A program made the position numbers and the translations under genes. From NCBI RefSeq assembly GCF_003007735.2, contig NZ_PXNQ02000002.1, positions 372,001 to 436,000 on the forward strand: a stretch of DNA of 64,000 nucleotides, in the 5' to 3' direction. Numbering within the stretch: the stretch's first letter is position 1; each line of letters opens with the position of its first letter. This document shows positions 59,922-64,000 of the stretch, in pieces. The notes beneath the pieces were generated by a model that was not told the origin of the DNA, did no database searches, and saw nothing but the letters and a program-made list of their open reading frames with translations. This stretch comes from Paracoccus methylarcula (GTDB taxonomy: Bacteria > Pseudomonadota > Alphaproteobacteria > Rhodobacterales > Rhodobacteraceae).

Positions 59922-60922
59922 TCAGGCCGCGTCGTTGAGGTGACAGGCCGAGAGGCGGCCGGGGGCGACCTCCTTGAGTGCCGGGGCCTCTTCGCGGCAC
60001 CGGGCATGGGCATGGGGGCAGCGCGGGTGGAAATGACAGCCGCGCGGCGGGTTGAGGGGCGAGGGGATCTCTCCCTTGATGGCCGAATAGATCTTCTTGC
60101 CGGTCTCGAATGTCGGGATCTCCGACACCAGCGCCTGTGTATAGGGGTGGTTGGGGCGCGCGATCAGATCCTGCGCCGTGCCCAGTTCGATCAGCCGCCC
60201 CAGATACATTACCGCGATCCGGTCCGAGATATGTTCGACCACGCCCAGGTCATGGCTGATGAAGAGATAGGTGAGATCGAATTCCGAGCGCAACTGAACG
60301 AAAAGGTTCAGCACCTGCGCCTGGATCGACACGTCGAGCGCGGCGACCGATTCGTCGCAGACAAGGAAATCCGGCTTTACCGCCAATGCGCGGGCGATGC
60401 CGACACGGGCGCGCTGGCCGCCGGAAAACTGGTGCGGGTAACGCTTGCCCATCGCAGGATCGAGCCCGACCTGACCGAGAATATCCTCGACATAGGCGGC
60501 CATGTCGCGGCGCTTGACGATGCCATGGACGCGCGGCGCCTCGCCGATGATGTCGCGCACCCGCAGGCGCGGGTTGAGCGAGGACATCGGGTCCTGAAAC
60601 ACCATCTGGATGTTCAGCGCCGCCGCACGGGCCTCTGCGCCCGACATTTCCGCGACATCCTTGCCGTGAAACAGGATCCGGCCTCGGAAGGGGTCAGCAG
60701 ACCGGCGACCATCCGGCCGAGGGTCGATTTTCCGCAGCCGGATTCGCCGACCAGCCCCATCACCTCGCCGGTATTGATCCGGAAACTGACATTATCCACC
60801 GCATGAACGGTTTGTGGCGCCACCGACGAGCCGAGCAGCCGGGCGGTTTTCTCGGCCATGTCCAGCTCCTTGGTAAAGCGCTTGGACAGTCCGTCAAGTT
60901 CGATGATCGGTGTTTGCGTCAT
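59922..60922 (-). CDS. dppF: Peptide ABC transporter ATPase (DppF/OppF type), frameshifted near 60682
   Basis: Second ATPase of the importer. The N-terminal part has Walker [17 protein letters not shown] and breaks after LLTPSE; restoring one G (GG to GGG) gives SEGRILFHGKDVAEMSG and a 333-residue protein. The rest holds the Q-loop VFQDPMSSLNPRL, signature FSGGQRARVGIARAL, FLVCDESVAALDVS (a D-E-S variant of the Walker B), and the C-terminal oligopeptide domain with HFHPRCPHAHARC. The four-base overlap with dppD shows the operon. Confidence 0.9.
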
Positions 60923-61896
60923 GCGCCGGCCTCTGCGTGGGGATGGATACAGCGCACATGCCTGTCGGTGCCGATGACCGGATCAAGGTCCGGTTCGGTC
61001 TGGCAGGCGGCATCGGCGCGGGGGCAGCGCGGGTTGAACTTGCAGCCAGAGGGCAGTTTCAGCAGGGAGGGCGTCATGCCCTTGATCTGCGTCAGCAAGG
61101 CGCCGTGCTGCTTGCCCTTGGGCACGCTTTCGATCAGGCCCTTGGTATAGGGATGCATCGGGGCCGAGATCAGGTCGGCGGTCGGGCCTTCCTCGATGAT
61201 GCGCCCTGCATACATCACCGCCAGACGGTCGGCGAGGCCCGAGACCACCGCGAGGTCATGGGTGATCCAGATCAGGGCGGTGCCGGAATTGGCGCAAAGC
61301 TGCTGCACCTCGGAAAGTATCTGCGCCTGGATGGTGACATCGAGCGCGGTCGTGGGTTCATCGGCGATGATGAGATCGGGCTTGTGCAACAGCGCGATGG
61401 CGATGGCGACACGCTGGCGCATCCCGCCCGAGAACTGGTGCGGGTAGCTTTGCAGCCGTTCGTCGGGGGCCGAGATGCCGACGGCGACCAGTGCTTCGCG
61501 AGACCGCTCCAGCGCTTTGCTGCGCGAGACCTTCTCATGCGCGAGGACGGTCTCGACCATCTGGGTGTCGATGCGCAGCACCGGGTTGAGGGTCATCATC
61601 GGATCCTGGAAGATCATGGCGATGCGCCTGCCTCGCAGGCTGCGCATCAGGCGCTCGCCGCCCTTGACCAGATCCTGTCCGTCGAACAGGATCTGCCCCG
61701 AGACGACGCGGCCGGGCGGATCGACGAGGCCAAGGATGGAAAAGCCGGTCACGGATTTTCCCGAGCCGGATTCCCCCACCAGGCCAAGGATTTCACCGCG
61801 ATCCACCGACAGGCTGACATTGTCGATGGCCCGGGCCACCCCGTCGCGGGTGAAGAAATGCGTGCTGAGATCGGTGATTTCCAGAAGTTTGCTCAT
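60919..61896 (-). CDS. dppD: Peptide ABC transporter ATPase (DppD/OppD type)
   Basis: A 325-residue ATPase. Walker [19 protein letters not shown]-loop [13 protein letters not shown], signature [15 protein letters not shown], Walker [14 protein letters not shown], switch [10 protein letters not shown]-terminal CysN-x-type cluster [13 protein letters not shown] typical of OppD/DppD. Overlaps both neighbours by four bases. Confidence 0.93.
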   Translation of the reverse strand: MSKLLEITDLSTHFFTRDGVARAIDNVSLSVDRGEILGLVGESGSGKSVTGFSILGLVDPPGRVVSGQILFDGQDLVKGGERLMRSLRGRRIAMIFQDPMMTLNPVLRIDTQMVETVLAHEKVSRSKALERSREALVAVGISAPDERLQSYPHQFSGGMRQRVAIAIALLHKPDLIIADEPTTALDVTIQAQILSEVQQLCANSGTALIWITHDLAVVSGLADRLAVMYAGRIIEEGPTADLISAPMHPYTKGLIESVPKGKQHGALLTQIKGMTPSLLKLPSGCKFNPRCPRADAACQTEPDLDPVIGTDRHVRCIHPHAEAGA

Positions 61897-62810
61897 TTCT
61901 GCAACCTCGGGTTAAGCACATCGCGCAGCCGGTCTCCGACCAGGTTGAGACCGATGATGGTGAGAACCAGCGCGATACCGGGGAAGAGGCTGATCCAGTA
62001 GCGGCCCGACAGCAGGTAATCATAGCCATTGGCGATCAACAGGCCGAGCGACGGCTCGGTGATGGGCACGCCGACGCCGAGAAAGGACAGCGTCGCCTCC
62101 AGCGCGATGGCCTGGGCGATTTGCACCGTGGCGACCACGATCAGCGGCGGCACGCAATTCGGCAGCAGATGGCGAAACATGATGCGGCGATGCGAAAGCG
62201 CAAGGCAGCGGGCGGCATCGATATAGTCCTTGCGCCGTTCGACAATGGCGGAACTGCGCACGGTGCGGGCGTAATAGGCCCATTGCACGATCACCAGCGC
62301 CAGGATCACCTTGTCCACGCCGCGCCCGAATAACGCCAGCAGGATCAGCGCGATCAGGATCGCCGGAAAGGAAAGTTGCAGATCGACGATGCGCATGACG
62401 AAGGCGTCGAAACGTCCGCCGAAATAGGCCGCGGCGACGCCGACGATCACGCCGATACTGATGGCGATGCCAAGCGAGACAAAGGCCACGACCAGGCTGA
62501 TCCGCAGCCCGTACATGATCGCGGACAGCATGTCGCGCCCTTGCGTGTCGGTACCAAGCCAATAGGTCTGGCCGGTGCCGAAGCTCTGTTCGCCCGGGGG
62601 CAGGCCGCCATCCATGATGTCAAGCTGCGCCAGGGCATAGGGATCTTGCGGGGCCAGCCACGGGGCGGCGATGGCGATGACCGCCACGATGACGAACAGG
62701 GCGAGGCCGAGCACGGCAACCCTGTCCTCGACGAATTCCTTGAACACCCGTTTCACCGGATGGTCGATCCTGGCCGGGATGGCGGCGGGCTGATCGGAGG
62801 ACATGCTCAT
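61893..62810 (-). CDS. dppC: Peptide ABC transporter permease (DppC type)
   Basis: A 305-residue permease with a cytoplasmic N-terminus, first helix VAVLGLALFVIVAVIAIAAP, the periplasmic segment DPYALAQLDIMDGG and the FGTGQTYWLGTDTQGRDMLS motif found in DppC/OppC, then five further helices with the EAA loop DAARCLALSHRRIMFRHLLP. Overlaps dppB and dppD. Confidence 0.92.
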   Translation of the reverse strand: MSMSSDQPAAIPARIDHPVKRVFKEFVEDRVAVLGLALFVIVAVIAIAAPWLAPQDPYALAQLDIMDGGLPPGEQSFGTGQTYWLGTDTQGRDMLSAIMYGLRISLVVAFVSLGIAISIGVIVGVAAAYFGGRFDAFVMRIVDLQLSFPAILIALILLALFGRGVDKVILALVIVQWAYYARTVRSSAIVERRKDYIDAARCLALSHRRIMFRHLLPNCVPPLIVVATVQIAQAIALEATLSFLGVGVPITEPSLGLLIANGYDYLLSGRYWISLFPGIALVLTIIGLNLVGDRLRDVLNPRLQK

Positions 62811-63784
62811 CCTTTCATCTCCGACAGGCGCACGCGGGGATCGAGGATCGAATAGAGGATATCGACGAAGAGGTTGATCGAGACGATGATCAGCACCGTA
62901 AGCATCAGATAGGCCACGATCACCGGCCGGTCGAGCAGGTTGATCGAATCGATCAGCAGCTTGCCCATGCCGGGCCAGGCAAAGACGGTTTCGGTGACGA
63001 TCGCGAAAGCCACCATGGAGCCAAGCTCCAGCCCGATGATGGTGATCACCGGGATCATGATGTTCTTCAGGATATGCACCATGACCACCCGGCGCGACGA
63101 GATACCCTTGGCACGGGCGAACTTGACATAATCCTGAAGCACCACCTCGCGGGTATTGGCCCGGGTGAGGCGGATGATCAGCGACATCTTGAAAAGCGCC
63201 AGGTTGATGGCGGGCAGGATCATATGCGACAGCCCATCAAGGGTCAGGAAGCTGACCTGCATGCCGAGGAACTCGGTGGTGGTGCCGCGTCCGCCTGCGG
63301 GAAGCCAGCCGAGCAGCACGGCGAAAACCAGGATGAGCAGCATGCCTTGCCAGAAATTGGGCAGGGAAAAGCCCAGGATCGAGCCGCCCATGATGGTGCG
63401 CCCGGCGATGCTGTCGGGGCGCAGACCGGCCCAGACACCAAGCGGCACACCGATCCCGACCGAGAGGATCAGCGCGACCATCGCCAGTTCCATCGTGGCC
63501 GGAAGCCGGTCGAGGATCACATCCATCGCCGGGCGGCCAAAGACGAACGAAGTGCCCAGATCGCCCTGGAACATGTTGACCACGAAGATACCGAATTGCT
63601 CGTAAAGCGGCTTGTCGAGGCCGAGACGCTCGGTGGTGGCTGCAATCTCGGCCTGCGTGGCCTCGGGATTGATCAGCACATCCACCGGGTTGCCGATGGC
63701 ATAGACGCCCAGGAACACCAGCACCGCCATCGCCGCGATGGCAAGCAGGCTCTGGCCGAAACGGCGTATGAGATAGACGATCAT
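62807..63784 (-). CDS. dppB: Peptide ABC transporter permease (DppB type)
   Basis: A 325-residue permease. Starts MIVYLIRRFGQSLLAIAAMA, the standard DppB opening, followed by the long periplasmic loop (LGLDKPLYEQFGIFVVNMFQGDLG-type block) and the EAA loop region YVKFARAKGISSRRVVMVHI. Six transmembrane helices. The ATG at 63784 fits the family; an in-frame start at 63892 lies within intergenic sequence and is rejected. Confidence 0.92.
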   Translation of the reverse strand: MIVYLIRRFGQSLLAIAAMAVLVFLGVYAIGNPVDVLINPEATQAEIAATTERLGLDKPLYEQFGIFVVNMFQGDLGTSFVFGRPAMDVILDRLPATMELAMVALILSVGIGVPLGVWAGLRPDSIAGRTIMGGSILGFSLPNFWQGMLLILVFAVLLGWLPAGGRGTTTEFLGMQVSFLTLDGLSHMILPAINLALFKMSLIIRLTRANTREVVLQDYVKFARAKGISSRRVVMVHILKNIMIPVITIIGLELGSMVAFAIVTETVFAWPGMGKLLIDSINLLDRPVIVAYLMLTVLIIVSINLFVDILYSILDPRVRLSEMKG

Positions 63785-63809
63785 CGGGTGCTCCGCAGAA
63801 GAGTGGATC

Positions 63810-63830
63810 GGAGGGGCCGGGGGCCCCTCC
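63810..63830 (-). terminator. Intercistronic hairpin between binding-protein gene and dppB
   Basis: GGAGGGGCC and GGCCCCTCC form a nine-base-pair stem with a GGG loop, seven bases after the binding-protein stop. No T-tract. Such hairpins commonly protect or partly terminate the abundant binding-protein message. Confidence 0.6.
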
Positions 63831-63836
63831 ACCGGG

Positions 63837-64000
63837 TCATTCAGCCGGTTTGACCTCGCTGGCGAGCGTGTACTGGTCCACGCGCGGCTCATAGCTCAGG
63901 TCGGATTTCATCGCCCAGACCGTTTGCTCGTAATGCAGCGGGATCAGCCCGTGATCGTCCAGAGCCAGCGTCTCGGCCTCTTGCAGCAGCTTCTCGCGTT
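63837..64000 (-). CDS. Peptide ABC transporter substrate-binding protein, C-terminal fragment
   Basis: The last 53 or so residues of a family 5 extracellular solute-binding protein, cut by the right edge. The text REKLLQEAETLALDDHGLIP, then LHYEQTVWAMKSDLSY and RVDQYTLASEV, matches the conserved end of DppA/OppA-like proteins (LIPLHY plus WA). It is the first gene of the dpp operon on the minus strand. The ligand cannot be judged from this piece. Confidence 0.85.
   Translation of the reverse strand, partial: REKLLQEAETLALDDHGLIPLHYEQTVWAMKSDLSYEPRVDQYTLASEVKPAE

Overview
This 64 kb window is high-GC chromosomal DNA from an alphaproteobacterium of the order Rhodobacterales. Paracoccus or a close relative is the best guess. 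That placement is inferred from gene order and protein style (a propionyl-CoA carboxylase cluster with tiny lipoproteins, a Hint_2-type protein, a CP4-like EPSP synthase, a phoH-ybeY-corC run); no rRNA is present. Most of the window is core metabolism. I saw no CRISPR array, intact prophage or complete insertion sequence.

Layout. 1-4441: start of hisS, slyX, purA, two small membrane proteins, thiamine pyrophosphokinase and ispG. 4442-6578: AT-rich DNA and a beta-propeller/Hint-domain protein. 6597-9729: moaA, a lipoprotein and aroA. 9758-11653: a TbpB-like surface lipoprotein followed by an outer-membrane barrel resembling Slam/type XI secretion. 11671-15996: propionyl-CoA synthetase and NADP malic enzyme. 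16126-20575: a tightly overlapped nucleoside-salvage operon (cdd-deoA-deoB-add-upp). 20647-30458: the propionyl-CoA to succinyl-CoA pathway (methylmalonyl-CoA mutase, pccA, pccB) with several small lipoproteins. 31201-38532: a LacI regulator and a six-gene trehalose-type uptake and oxidation operon (thuEFGKAB) with matching palindromic operators. 38533-41671: an accessory patch around tRNA-Val with decayed sequence, an IS5-type transposase remnant and an AT-rich sulfotransferase-like gene. 41672-46440: the prkA-yeaH-spoVR stress operon. 46441-54554: poorly known secreted or envelope proteins and a Vgr-related metallopeptidase-like protein. 54651-58303: alr, phoH, ybeY, corC. 58478-64000: a peptide/opine ABC transporter operon ending in an M20 amidohydrolase.

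Propionate taken up or made from odd-chain substrates can be activated by PrpE, carboxylated by PccAB and isomerised by the mutase to succinyl-CoA; malic enzyme then links the C4 pool to pyruvate. The thu genes would import a disaccharide and oxidise it to a 3-keto sugar under LacI control. The salvage operon turns nucleosides into bases and pentose phosphates.

One caution applies throughout: seven genes need eight single-base corrections (Hint protein, maeB, pccA, a small pcc-cluster protein, spoVR twice, a periplasmic protein, dppF). Most lie in short homopolymers. In intact-looking housekeeping genes this suggests residual sequencing error more than real gene death, so I annotate these as frameshifted CDSs and not as pseudogenes.
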